Origin: Bacilli bacterium
GTDB taxonomy: Bacteria > Bacillota_I > Bacilli_A > RFN20 > CAG-288
Assembly: GCA_022774485.1 (NCBI GenBank)
Contig: JALFLX010000001.1
Location: 1 to 34,049, forward strand
DNA: 34,049 nt
Reading direction: 5' to 3'
The notes under the pieces: model-generated
What the model was told of the DNA's origin: nothing
The model's input: only the letters and a program-made list of their open reading frames with translations
Database searches by the model: none
Position numbers and translations under genes: made by a program
Part shown: piece after piece, positions 16,363 through 24,969 of the stretch
Numbering within the stretch: the stretch's first letter is position 1
How the letters are laid out: each line of letters opens with the position of its first letter

Positions 16363-17718
16363 TCATTTTCCCAAGCAGAAGTGAGAGAAGAGAGTCTGAT
16401 AGATATCCTCCATCGTCTTGCTCCTGCTGTTTCCTAACATCTCATCCAAAAGAACTAAAGTGACATGGATTGTATCAGAGATGATATCGATCTGTCCTGT
16501 CTCTTCCAAAGCATTTTTAGAAAGATTGATCTGCTCGTGAATCTTGAAAAGATAATCTTCTTCTCTCTTTCCTAAAAAACAAGATTCTTCTTTCTTGTCG
16601 ACATCGAGTCTCTCCAACATCAAAGCGAAGAGAGAAGAGAGGTCTTCTTCTGTCTCAGAGACAGAGATATCACCTTCTTTGCTCTGATTGATATCAGACT
16701 TTGTCGAGACAAGAATCACATTCTTTTTCTCTAACAGCGCTTTAATTTTCTCATCGGAAAGAATCTCTGAAAAACCATTTTCAGAGCAGAGAAGAACAAG
16801 ATCTGCTCTCTTGATAGTTTCATACGACTTCTGAATGCCGAGATTTTCAAGAAGATCATCTGTCTCTCTCAATCCCGCCGTATCATCGAAGTGGAAGTGA
16901 ATTCCATCGATTTCTCTTTCCCCCTCCACGACATCTCTTGTCGTTCCAGGAATCGGTGAGACAATCGCTTTATCTTTTCCTAAAATACGGTTTAATAAAG
17001 TTGATTTTCCCGCGTTAGGTTCACCGGCAATCGCGACTTGAATTCCTTGGTATTCTCTATTTGCACGCTTGGTTTGATCTAACAACTTCTTTGTTTTTGA
17101 AGATAAGGATTGTAAACTAACTGACACTTCGTTTAAGACAACAGGATAGTCGCTCTCATCAAAATCAGAGTACTGGTTCTCAACAAAATATTCTAATTTC
17201 GATAAATCCTCTAACAGCTCTTTTTTGATCGACAAGATGATATTTGCATTCTCACCATTTAAGGTAGAAGATGCGATTTTCTTTGCTCTAGTAGAGTTTG
17301 CGTTGATTAAATCATTGACACCCTCCGCCTTCAACAAATCCATCTTCCCGTTGTAATAAGCTTGGCATGAAAACTCACCTTGCAAAGCTCTTCTTGCTCC
17401 ATACAAAGTGAGAGCATCTAAAAGCTCCTCAACGACAATCATAGAACCGTGAGTCGCAAATTCCACTAAATCAAAGCCTGTGTAAGAATTCGGTCCTTTA
17501 AAATATGTGACGACCGCTTCATCAATGAAAGAATTCAATTCTTCTTTCTTCTGATAAAGCTTTGCAAAAAAGGCTTGATTTGGAACAAGCGTATTCACAT
17601 CTTTCCGAATAAGATGTGAGAGAATCTCAACTGCTTTCTCGCCAGAAAGCCTTACAATCGCTAATGCGCTGTTCTGTCTCGGAGTAGATAGCGCACAAAT
17701 GGTATCAAAAACTAGCAT
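16363..17718 (-). CDS. mnmE: tRNA uridine-5-carboxymethylaminomethyl GTPase MnmE
   Basis: This 451-residue protein starts FDTICALSTPRQNSALAIVR, the folate-binding N-domain signature. A G domain with GEPNAGKST, TTRDVVEG, DTAGLRET and TKSD (in place of NKxD) is inserted in the helical domain. It ends FCLGK, carrying the conserved C-terminal Cys (C-x-GK). With MnmG it modifies the wobble uridine of several tRNAs; mnmG is not in this window. The open frame continues upstream to 17841, but ATG 17718 is chosen because it gives the canonical N terminus and a consensus promoter ends 6 bases before it. It heads the mnmE-tatD-rnmV-rsmA operon. Confidence 0.94.
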   Translation of the reverse strand: MLVFDTICALSTPRQNSALAIVRLSGEKAVEILSHLIRKDVNTLVPNQAFFAKLYQKKEELNSFIDEAVVTYFKGPNSYTGFDLVEFATHGSMIVVEELLDALTLYGARRALQGEFSCQAYYNGKMDLLKAEGVNDLINANSTRAKKIASSTLNGENANIILSIKKELLEDLSKLEYFVENQYSDFDESDYPVVLNEVSVSLQSLSSKTKKLLDQTKRANREYQGIQVAIAGEPNAGKSTLLNRILGKDKAIVSPIPGTTRDVVEGEREIDGIHFHFDDTAGLRETDDLLENLGIQKSYETIKRADLVLLCSENGFSEILSDEKIKALLEKKNVILVSTKSDINQSKEGDISVSETEEDLSSLFALMLERLDVDKKEESCFLGKREEDYLFKIHEQINLSKNALEETGQIDIISDTIHVTLVLLDEMLGNSRSKTMEDIYQTLFSHFCLGK

Positions 17719-17724
17719 AGAAAC

Positions 17725-17733
17725 ATTATACCA
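17725..17733 (-). promoter_or_regulatory. Extended -10, predicted leaderless start of mnmE operon
   Basis: On the minus strand TGG-TATAAT is followed by exactly 6 bases (GTTTCT) and ATG 17718. No Shine-Dalgarno is present. The bases before it (CACTCGTG) are shared with the Sel1 gene promoter. Confidence 0.7.
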
Positions 17734-17839
17734 CGAGTGTTTTCCATTCATGATTTGAACGGAAAAGTGAACAAAGGATTTATTCATCATAGATAAGCGA
17801 CAATATTTCTTGTCTTTTGAAGAACTGAAAGAGTAACAC

Positions 17840-17884
17840 AAAAAAATCGGTTCAACCAGAATATTTCCTTTTGTTAAGAACCGA
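17840..17884 (-). terminator. Terminator of the CDF transporter gene
   Basis: On the minus strand TCGGTTC (17884-17878) pairs with GAACCGA (17853-17847), with a loop of about 24 bases and a run of seven T. It isolates the transporter from the mnmE operon. Confidence 0.8.
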
Positions 17885-17894
17885 CTTTATTTCT

Positions 17895-18872
17895 TTAGAA
17901 TCCGCCTTCTATCTGATGACGATGCTTCTCATCATCTGGCTCAATGATGACATAAGCGTTTTTCATGTTATCGAATTTGTCGAATAACGCCGCTTTAATC
18001 TGATCTGCAATCTCATCAGAAGCAGCTAACGAAAGAGAAGAGTCTAAGAGAAGATAGATATCTAAATAGAACTTCTCAGAGAAGATACGGGAGTGAATCA
18101 GTTTCACTTCCTCAGGTTTCACAACAGTATAGATCACTTTTTTCACTTCATTCATGAGCTCTTCGTCAATCGCGTGATCAGAAAGTTCTCTCACTGCAGT
18201 GACAAAGGTCTCATAACCGACATAGATGACCATGAAGGCAATAGGATAAGTGAAAATTGGATCTAAGATGTTGTTATCTGGTAACCAGAGATAACCGAAC
18301 AAGGCAATCAACGCAGCGACTGAGGATAAGGCGTCAATCACCTGATGCCAAGCATCTGCTTTCATGGCGTTGGAACCTGCTTTTTTCGCACCGTACATCG
18401 TGATGAAAAACATGACTGCTTTCACTAAGATACTGAGAGAAGCGACAGAGAAGGAAACCCACCAGAGCTCTGAGAATACAATGAGAGTCTCCTCTTGTTC
18501 TCCGCTGATTCCAGCGATGAGAGACTCTGTGGATTCCACAATAATTTCTCCTGCGGTAAGGAAGAGAATCACCGCTAAGACAAGACAGGCGATGGATGCA
18601 TATCTCTCATAACCGTAATTGTACTTTTTGTTTTTCTTCTTCGCTGCGATCCAGACAGAGATGACAGCAATAACAGTGGTAAGGACATCACCTGTCCCGT
18701 GAACACCATCAGAGAAGACAGCTGAAGAAGATGCGATTCTTCCGATGACAATTTTTGTGATTCCTAACAAGAGATTCAAGATAACAGAGATGATACCGAT
18801 AATCGTCGCGATTTTTACCGGTTCTTTCTCGTGATCTTCTAACACGATATGATGATGGTGATGATGGCCCAT
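17895..18872 (-). CDS. Cation diffusion facilitator (zinc-type) with natural His6 N terminus
   Basis: This 325-residue CDF transporter has six predicted helices (residues about 20-225) and a C-terminal cytoplasmic ferredoxin-like domain. The transport-site motifs are HGTGD in helix 2 (within FSDGVHGTGDVL) and HQVID in helix 5 (within DAWHQVIDAL), i.e. HxxxD in both. That arrangement is typical of zinc-selective members. The protein begins Met-Gly followed by six His, which could bind zinc at the cytoplasmic entrance. A good Shine-Dalgarno (AGGAGGA) precedes the ATG, and TATAAT lies on the minus strand at 18926-18931. It likely exports Zn2+ to prevent toxicity. Confidence 0.9.
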   Translation of the reverse strand: MGHHHHHHIVLEDHEKEPVKIATIIGIISVILNLLLGITKIVIGRIASSSAVFSDGVHGTGDVLTTVIAVISVWIAAKKKNKKYNYGYERYASIACLVLAVILFLTAGEIIVESTESLIAGISGEQEETLIVFSELWWVSFSVASLSILVKAVMFFITMYGAKKAGSNAMKADAWHQVIDALSSVAALIALFGYLWLPDNNILDPIFTYPIAFMVIYVGYETFVTAVRELSDHAIDEELMNEVKKVIYTVVKPEEVKLIHSRIFSEKFYLDIYLLLDSSLSLAASDEIADQIKAALFDKFDNMKNAYVIIEPDDEKHRHQIEGGF

Positions 18873-18925
18873 ATTCTTCCTCCTAACACAGATTTCATTG
18901 CTAAACTTCTTGGGATAGCCTCAAC

Positions 18926-18931
18926 ATTATA
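18926..18931 (-). promoter_or_regulatory. -10 hexamer of the CDF gene
   Basis: TATAAT on the minus strand lies about 54 bases before ATG 18872, leaving room for the AGGAGGA site. No clear -35 is visible. Confidence 0.45.
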
Positions 18932-19142
18932 GTCGATTTTTTTATGATTTCTATCTTTCTTTTTCCTGAAGCGGATACATGAATTTTTCATCATATGAAC
19001 ATGTGTTTATGCGTCAAGAAAACTTGCTGTGAATTTAAAAGTTTTTTCTTGATAGAAGTTTTTAAATCGCCTTTATTTTTTATAAAACGATCAACAGAAA
19101 AAGAGAGTGATTTCTCCGGAAAGAAATTAGCGACAAAAATGT

Positions 19143-19703
19143 TTATTCCACAATTCCAGGAAGCAAAAAGCCTCTCTTCTTTGCCTCTTTGTAAATCTCT
19201 TCTTCTAAGTCTGTGTCCCCATCTTCACAAGCCATGAGAAGCATACCATAATAACCTTCTTTTCTCTGACACAATGCCGCTTTCTTGTAATATTCAAAAG
19301 CGGATTTTCTATTCTGTTCAAACAAAATTCCGTAATGTTGACATTTGGCCATTTCTAAATACGCTTCTGGATAAGCGTAGTCCACACAGATTCTAAGGTA
19401 GTTTCTCGCTTTGACAGGGTCGCGGTCTTTTAAGAGCTTATAGAGATAGTAGCAAGAAAAGGGATGGTTCTCTTTCAAAGCGAAATAAGCTTGTTGTATC
19501 GCTTCTTGTTCCGTGATTAAAAACAGGGGTTCCACCTCATTGAAAAAACATCTCAACAGATAAATGTGATTCTTTCCTTGGAAATTAGAGCTGGTCAATA
19601 AAACCTGCTTGATATCATTCATCTGCTGGGGAGTGGTGAATGGATTTTGCGCTTTTTGAAGAAGCTGAAGCAAGAGCTCATCGCGTGTCAGTGTCTTTTC
19701 CAT
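19143..19703 (-). CDS. Sel1-like repeat (TPR-type) protein
   Basis: This 186-residue soluble protein has no signal peptide. Residues about 75-165 contain Sel1-like helical repeats, e.g. AYLEMAKCQHYGIL then SAFEYYKKAALCQ, matching A..LG..Y..G.g...D...A..yy.kAA. Such repeats mediate protein-protein contacts. No catalytic motif is seen and the role is unknown. The gene has its own promoter between it and the ung stop codon, just 25 bases away, with no Shine-Dalgarno. Confidence 0.65.
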   Translation of the reverse strand: MEKTLTRDELLLQLLQKAQNPFTTPQQMNDIKQVLLTSSNFQGKNHIYLLRCFFNEVEPLFLITEQEAIQQAYFALKENHPFSCYYLYKLLKDRDPVKARNYLRICVDYAYPEAYLEMAKCQHYGILFEQNRKSAFEYYKKAALCQRKEGYYGMLLMACEDGDTDLEEEIYKEAKKRGFLLPGIVE

Positions 19704-19709
19704 ATTCGT

Positions 19710-19718
19710 ATTCTATCA
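19710..19718 (-). promoter_or_regulatory. Extended -10, predicted leaderless start of Sel1 gene
   Basis: On the minus strand TGA-TAGAAT is followed by exactly 6 bases (ACGAAT) and ATG 19703. It is preceded by CACTCGTG, the same octamer as at mnmE (the TG is shared with the extended -10). Confidence 0.6.
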
Positions 19719-19728
19719 CGAGTGAAGT

Positions 19729-20442
19729 TTAATCGAACAACCTGCCGTCATCCACTTTAAAATCAATCTCTTCTAACCCGAGTTCTTTTAGTGTTTCATT
19801 CACTTTTTTAAAACAATCGGAGTGGAAAAATCCTCTCGATGCGCTCAAAGGAGAGGGGTGAGCAGTATAAATCAGATGAGCGTGTTTGCTTGTTAACACT
19901 TTTGCTCTCTCTTTTGCAAAGTTTCCCCAGAGAAGATAGACAATATCACGGCCAGAAGAATCTAACGCTGTTAAGACATCCTCGGTGAATGAGAACCAGC
20001 CAAGCTTCGCGTGGCTAGATGCTTTCCCCTCCTCCACTGTCAAACAAGCGTTTAACAAAAGAACCCCTTGACTCGCCCAAGAAGAGAGATCTCCAGAAGT
20101 TGAGATCGGATATCCATATTCATAGTTCAACTCTTTGTAAATGTTCAGAAGAGAAGGCGGAATTCTCACACCATCTCTTACCGAGAAGGCAAGTCCATTT
20201 GCTTGTCCCTGTTGGATATAGGGATCTTGACCGATGATGACAAGTTTGACATCTTCCGGATTCACAAGAGAAAACGCGCGGTATACCTCCTCCGCTTTCG
20301 GAAAAACCACCTCGCTTTGATAACGTTTGGTAATCTCTTTGATCAGAGGTAAAAAATATTCTTTCTCTTTCACAAAAGAGAGAAAAGAATCCCATTCCCC
20401 TGGAAAAGAAGATAACGTTTGCTCAATTTCTTTTGCTGTCAT
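19729..20442 (-). CDS. ung: Uracil-DNA glycosylase, family 1
   Basis: This 237-residue enzyme removes uracil from DNA in base excision repair. The water-activating loop is IIGQDPYIQQGQANGLAFSV near residue 72 and the minor-groove/Leu loop is HPSPLSASRGFF near 195. The usual His of GQDPYH(G) is Ile here. The catalytic Asp and the His of HPSPL are kept. An Asn in LLLNACLTVEEG supports uracil recognition. It overlaps the upstream small membrane protein gene by 20 bases, so the two form an operon. Confidence 0.93.
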   Translation of the reverse strand: MTAKEIEQTLSSFPGEWDSFLSFVKEKEYFLPLIKEITKRYQSEVVFPKAEEVYRAFSLVNPEDVKLVIIGQDPYIQQGQANGLAFSVRDGVRIPPSLLNIYKELNYEYGYPISTSGDLSSWASQGVLLLNACLTVEEGKASSHAKLGWFSFTEDVLTALDSSGRDIVYLLWGNFAKERAKVLTSKHAHLIYTAHPSPLSASRGFFHSDCFKKVNETLKELGLEEIDFKVDDGRLFD

Positions 20443-20653
20443 CTTTCTTTTGATTCCTCTCTTTTAAAAATTTAATCAGATCGCTGAGGAAGAAATATCC
20501 CATCAGAAGAGCACAGACACCAGAAAGAACAATCGCTGCGATCGAATATCCGGAAAAGCCTTTGAGAAAAGCGATGACAAAAGAGCAGATAAAACAGATC
20601 AAAGCGATGATTAAGAAAATACCGTAAGGACGTTCTTTGAATGAATAACGCAT
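20423..20653 (-). CDS. Small two-helix membrane protein
   Basis: This 76-residue protein has two hydrophobic segments (about residues 9-30 and 36-57) and a Lys/Asp-rich tail (FLKERNQKKDD). An in-frame GTG at 20665 is part of the ribosome-binding site (GTGAGG), so ATG 20653 is taken as the start. It overlaps ung, so it is probably co-expressed. No family is recognised and no function is proposed. Confidence 0.55.
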   Translation of the reverse strand: MRYSFKERPYGIFLIIALICFICSFVIAFLKGFSGYSIAAIVLSGVCALLMGYFFLSDLIKFLKERNQKKDDSKRN

Positions 20654-20846
20654 AAATAACCTCACTACAAAAGAGTTTATCTATCCGAAAAACATATTGC
20701 AATCGTTCCTTTTCCCCACAAAAACAAGAGTTTGCGATCAAAAGACACTTTCGTTACTGTGTTTCTAGAAAATCTGCACCTCCTTCGCTATAAAACAAAT
20801 ATTCATTAGCTTTCTATATTTGGTAGGAAAAATCACTATGATTAAG

Positions 20847-20855
20847 TGATATAAT
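20847..20855 (+). promoter_or_regulatory. Extended -10 promoter of tdk operon
   Basis: TGA-TATAAT lies 26 bases before ATG 20882, with a CGGAGC Shine-Dalgarno in between. This is a normal leadered promoter and contrasts with the leaderless ones. Confidence 0.6.
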
Positions 20856-20881
20856 TTTCTATTAGAAACGGAGCAACTATC

Positions 20882-21475
20882 ATGTATCAAGAACTTCAAA
20901 AAGGATGGATCGAGGTCATCTGCGGTCCGATGTTTGCCGGCAAGAGTGAAGAGCTGATTAGACGTGTCAAAACATTATCCTATGCCCATCAGAAAATCAT
21001 CGCATTCAAACCAGCGATCGACAACCGCTATGACAAAAGTGCCATCGCAAGCCACGATGGTGAGAAATACCAAGCTTTTGCTATCAAAAGTGCGGAAGAC
21101 ATCCTCCCTTTGGTGGAAAGTGATGTCCAAGTGGTCGCCATCGATGAAGTTCAATTCTTCAAAGATAGCATTGTCTCAATCTGCGAATCTTTAGCGGACC
21201 GCGGTGTCCGTGTCATCGTCGCTGGCTTAGACACTGACTTCAGAGGAGAACCCTTCGGCGTGATGCCACTCCTCTTAGCCAGAGCTGAGTTTGTCACCAA
21301 ACTCTCCGCCGCCTGCACTGTCTGCGGATGTGCAGCGACAAGAACGCAGAGACTTGTGGATGGAAAACCGGCTAACTACGATGATCCGATTATTTTAGTC
21401 GGTGCAAAAGAATCTTACGAAGCACGTTGCAGAAAGCATCACATTGTTCCTAATAAACCAAACAGCGACAAATAA
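20882..21475 (+). CDS. tdk: Thymidine kinase, type II
   Basis: This 197-residue enzyme phosphorylates thymidine in the salvage pathway. The P-loop is GPMFAGKSEELIRR at residues 15-28, the Walker B is IDEVQFF near 87, and the lasso domain has zinc ligands in CTVCGC (about 145-150) plus C-R-K-H-H near 183-187. YEARCRKH is typical of the family C terminus. It is followed 21 bases later by a P-type ATPase gene with its own Shine-Dalgarno. Confidence 0.95.
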   Translation: MYQELQKGWIEVICGPMFAGKSEELIRRVKTLSYAHQKIIAFKPAIDNRYDKSAIASHDGEKYQAFAIKSAEDILPLVESDVQVVAIDEVQFFKDSIVSICESLADRGVRVIVAGLDTDFRGEPFGVMPLLLARAEFVTKLSAACTVCGCAATRTQRLVDGKPANYDDPIILVGAKESYEARCRKHHIVPNKPNSDK

Positions 21476-21496
21476 TCGCTGTGGAAAGGAGTATCT

Positions 21497-24160
21497 ATGG
21501 CATTTGGAAAAAAGAAAAAGAAGTTAAACCAAGACGTTCCTACTCCAGAATCAAAACTGACGATTGATAAAGTTGAAGAGGAAAATGAAGAGGTTGAAGA
21601 AGTCAAAGAAGAGAAAGAAGAACAAGAGAAACAACCATTAGAAGTGGAATCTACTCTTGAAACAAAGAAAATTCCTGACGATATTCAACGTTTTCAGCCT
21701 GATATCAAAGACGGATTGACAGAAGAACAGGTCAATCTCCGCATGGAGCAAGGACTCGATAACAAAGAGAAGAAAGAGAGCGGAAAGACAACCTGGCAGA
21801 TCATCCGGGATAATGTCTTCACCTTTTTCAACATGCTATTGTTAGCAATCGGCATTCTTTTAATTGTCTTTGGACAATACACTCAGACAATCTTCTTAGT
21901 CATCGCCTTTGCAAACACCCTCATCGGTATCATCCAAGAGTTGAAAGCGAAGAAGACCTTAGCGAAATTAAAGCTTGTCACAAACTCCACCGTGACAGTG
22001 ATTCGAAACGGAAAAGAGAGTGTCATCTCCACGACAAGCCTTGTCTTAGATGATATCTACAAATTGAAAAATGGTGACCAGATTCCAACAGACTCTGTAG
22101 TCAAAGATGGAATGATAGAAGTCAATGAATCTCTCCTCACCGGTGAGTCTCTTCCGATTAAGAAACTCCCTGGCGATAAGATCTTCGCAGGATCCTTTGT
22201 CGTTTCAGGCTCTGCTATCTGCAAAGCTGAATACGTGAGCGAATACAATTACATCTCCGGAATTCAAAGCAAAGCCAAGGAAGTCAACAAACCGAAATCA
22301 GAACTTGTCCGTTCCTTAAACGGTGTCATTAAAATCATCGGTTTGATCATCATCCCCTTAGGTGCATTAACCTTCTTAACCCAGTGGATTCAAAATGCGC
22401 AGCTCTTAGATGACAACTGGGAAATTGCCAAAGCAGCTGTCTCCAAAATGGCTGGAAGTATGGTCGGTATGATCCCCTCTGGCATGTACTTATTAACCTC
22501 TATTGCCTTAGCGAATTCTGTCTTAGCGCTCTCGAAGAAAAACGCGATGGTTCAAGACCTCTATTCCATCGAGATGCTTGCTAGAGTTGATACGCTTTGC
22601 TTAGATAAAACCGGAACCCTAACCGATGGTACGATGAGAGTAGATGAGATTGTCAGAATCTCAAACGAATATGACCTCGATAACCTCGTCGGAAGCTATC
22701 TGAACGCCTTCAGCGAAACAAACCAAACCTCCATCGCACTCTCTCAGCGTTTCCCGTTAAAAAACACTTATCGAATCATCGATTCTATCCCATTCTCCAG
22801 CGCGAGAAAATACTCCGCTGTCGAATTCAAACAGTATGGAACCTTTGTTTTAGGAGCTCCTGAATACCTCTACAAAGGAAGAGATAAAACCCTCTTAGAT
22901 TACATCTCACAGAAACAGTCTTCCGGTTACCGTGTCGTCATGCTCTGTAAAGCAGAGAACCCTATCCAAAACGGAACCATCAAAGGTAAATTCACTCCAG
23001 TCACCATCTTCACTTTAGAAGACCACATCAGACCTGAAGCGCCAAAAACCATCGAGTGGTTCAAAGAAAACGGCGTGAACATCAAGATTATCTCCGGTGA
23101 CAATCCGCTCACTGCCAGTGAGATCGCAATGAAATGCGGCGTACCTAACGCGGAGAAATGCATTTCCTTAGAAGGACTCTCGGAGCGTGAAGTCAGCCAG
23201 ATCATCAACGAATACACCGTCTTTGGAAGAGTTACCCCCGATCAAAAATCTTTCATCATCAAAACATTGAAAAATGAAGGACACACTGTCGGTATGACAG
23301 GTGATGGCGTAAACGACATTTTAGCCATGAAAACTTCCGATTGCTCCATCGCTATGGCAAACGGTGCCTCTGCTGCAAGAAATGTCGCTCACTTGGTCTT
23401 GTTAGATTCAAACTTTGCCTCCATGCCCTTAGCAGTTCAAGAAGGAAGACGCTGTATCAACAATGTGCAGCGCTCCTCTGCTCTTTATTTGATGAAGACC
23501 ATCTTCACCATCGTCTTCACCATCATTGTCCTCTTCACTTTCGTCAACGGTGGAAAAGGAATCGATTATCCGTTCCAGACAAACAACCTCCTCATCATGG
23601 AATCTGTCTGTATCGGTCTCACTTCTATCTTCTTAGCGTTGCAGAAAAATGATCAGCCAATCACCGGTCACTTCTTGAGAAACACCTTTAAACGTGCAAT
23701 CCCTGCTGCAATCTGCCTTATCGGTGCAATGTCGATCAACTATATTCTCAAATACTCCGGAAATTTCTTAGAGCTCTCTGAAGATCCCTTTGTCGCCAAA
23801 GAACAGTTCACAACCTTCTGTTCCTTGACAATGACTGTTGTCTCTCTTGCCATGGCCTACAACTGCTTCTTGCCGATCACTCCCTTACGAAAGAACTGGT
23901 ATCGAGCAGTTATGTTCTCTGTAATATTTGTCATCGCCGTCTTCGCTGTCTTTGTCTTCCCGTTCATCCCGACTTTCGATGGTGGATCGAATATGTCACA
24001 AGCGTTATTCGGGATCAACTTCCTGAACTTAAATAAAACTATGAGTTTGATCCTCATCATTTACGGCTCTGCATCAAGCGCAATTCTCGGCGCTTTGATT
24101 CACATCTTTTCTCACATCAAAAGCGATGAAAAGGAAGTCATCCAAAGCTTAGAGAGATAA
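21497..24160 (+). CDS. Cation-translocating P-type ATPase (CtpE/Exp7-like)
   Basis: This 887-residue pump has an acidic Glu/Lys-rich cytoplasmic extension at residues about 20-60. Its ATPase motifs are LTGES (about 214), DKTGTLTDG (phospho-Asp about 370) and MTGDGVNDI (about 600). Helix 4 carries GMIPSGMYLL, close to the MIPEGLxLL motif of CtpE-type pumps rather than the PEGL of SERCA-like ones. CtpE of Mycobacterium imports calcium; whether this pump moves Ca2+ or another cation cannot be told from sequence. There are ten predicted helices. AAAGGAG precedes the start. It converges on the HAD gene with a 39-base gap and no visible strong terminator. Confidence 0.88.
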   Translation: MAFGKKKKKLNQDVPTPESKLTIDKVEEENEEVEEVKEEKEEQEKQPLEVESTLETKKIPDDIQRFQPDIKDGLTEEQVNLRMEQGLDNKEKKESGKTTWQIIRDNVFTFFNMLLLAIGILLIVFGQYTQTIFLVIAFANTLIGIIQELKAKKTLAKLKLVTNSTVTVIRNGKESVISTTSLVLDDIYKLKNGDQIPTDSVVKDGMIEVNESLLTGESLPIKKLPGDKIFAGSFVVSGSAICKAEYVSEYNYISGIQSKAKEVNKPKSELVRSLNGVIKIIGLIIIPLGALTFLTQWIQNAQLLDDNWEIAKAAVSKMAGSMVGMIPSGMYLLTSIALANSVLALSKKNAMVQDLYSIEMLARVDTLCLDKTGTLTDGTMRVDEIVRISNEYDLDNLVGSYLNAFSETNQTSIALSQRFPLKNTYRIIDSIPFSSARKYSAVEFKQYGTFVLGAPEYLYKGRDKTLLDYISQKQSSGYRVVMLCKAENPIQNGTIKGKFTPVTIFTLEDHIRPEAPKTIEWFKENGVNIKIISGDNPLTASEIAMKCGVPNAEKCISLEGLSEREVSQIINEYTVFGRVTPDQKSFIIKTLKNEGHTVGMTGDGVNDILAMKTSDCSIAMANGASAARNVAHLVLLDSNFASMPLAVQEGRRCINNVQRSSALYLMKTIFTIVFTIIVLFTFVNGGKGIDYPFQTNNLLIMESVCIGLTSIFLALQKNDQPITGHFLRNTFKRAIPAAICLIGAMSINYILKYSGNFLELSEDPFVAKEQFTTFCSLTMTVVSLAMAYNCFLPITPLRKNWYRAVMFSVIFVIAVFAVFVFPFIPTFDGGSNMSQALFGINFLNLNKTMSLILIIYGSASSAILGALIHIFSHIKSDEKEVIQSLER

Positions 24161-24199
24161 ATTAAAAATATAGATTGTTAGAACAAAGCTTTACGTCTT

Positions 24200-24868
24200 T
24201 TACAACTTTTCTGGTTCCTCTAAGAATGATTTGAAATAAAAGTCGGAAAGAGTTTTGATTTTTTGCTGATCTCTTTCATTTCTTTTATCGTAGACAGCAG
24301 CGACTTTAAAGCCGGCTTGATGTGCCGTGTTTACAGCGATTAAGATATCTTCAAACACTAAAGTTTCCTCTGGTTTAACATTCATCTTAGCGGCTAAGAG
24401 CTGATAGATTTTCGGTTCACTTTTGGTGGAGTTAATCTCGTTGACATTCATGATGTGATCAAAGTAGGCATAAAGATGATTTCTTCTTAAGCAAGGCTCA
24501 TAGAGCTCTTTCCGATTGGTTGTCGCTAAAGAGAGAGGAATTCCTTGTTCTTTGAGAAATTGAAGAAGTTCTTGAGCGCCTGGTTTCGCTTGAATTTCAC
24601 TCTCATATTCCTCTTTTGACCACTCGGTCCAAAGTTCCATGATTGTCTCAACAGAATCTGGGATCTGATATTCCTCTTTGGTGAACTGAGCCATCTCTAA
24701 AAAGCTCATATGGTTAATTTTTTTCTCGTAATCAGCAGGGGTTTCCATTCCATAGCGTGCAAAAAATCTCCGGTCGATATCACTCCACATTCCTAAAGAA
24801 TCGACAAGGGTTCCATCCATATCGAAGATACAGGCTTTGATACCTGAGAGCATTTTTTGTAATTTCAT
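24200..24868 (-). CDS. HAD superfamily hydrolase (beta-phosphoglucomutase-like)
   Basis: This 222-residue protein has HAD motif I DMDGTLVDS near residue 14, motif II LATTNRK, the Lys of motif III in KSEPKIYQLL and the acidic motif IV VFEDIL. A helical cap follows motif I (subclass I). It probably dephosphorylates a small sugar or nucleotide phosphate. The open frame extends to 25003, but the start at ATG 24868 is chosen because motif I then sits at the usual distance and a -10 hexamer ends 6 bases before it. Confidence 0.85.
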   Translation of the reverse strand: MKLQKMLSGIKACIFDMDGTLVDSLGMWSDIDRRFFARYGMETPADYEKKINHMSFLEMAQFTKEEYQIPDSVETIMELWTEWSKEEYESEIQAKPGAQELLQFLKEQGIPLSLATTNRKELYEPCLRRNHLYAYFDHIMNVNEINSTKSEPKIYQLLAAKMNVKPEETLVFEDILIAVNTAHQAGFKVAAVYDKRNERDQQKIKTLSDFYFKSFLEEPEKL

Positions 24869-24874
24869 GCCGAT

Positions 24875-24880
24875 ATTGTA
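24875..24880 (-). promoter_or_regulatory. -10 hexamer, predicted leaderless start of HAD gene
   Basis: On the minus strand TACAAT is followed by exactly 6 bases (ATCGGC) and ATG 24868. No Shine-Dalgarno is present. Confidence 0.55.
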
Positions 24881-24954
24881 TCGAAACATATCTTTCTTGT
24901 AAATCAAGAAAAACAAAATCAGAGAAAAGTGTTTTCGGGAAATGTTCAACGGGT

Positions 24955-24960
24955 TACAAT
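24955..24960 (+). promoter_or_regulatory. -10 hexamer of exonuclease-prmC operon, short leader
   Basis: TACAAT ends 9 bases before ATG 24970, giving a predicted leader of about 2-3 bases. It is divergent from the HAD promoter in a 101-base region. Confidence 0.45.
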
Positions 24961-24969
24961 AAAGCAGGT

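Noticed and set aside
17719..17841. Longer N terminus for MnmE
   Set aside because: It would run through the consensus promoter and add 41 residues before the canonical FDTICALSTP start.
18995..19237. 80-codon plus-strand frame
   Set aside because: It runs over an AT-rich gap and then antisense through the Sel1 gene; no ribosome-binding site and no similarity.
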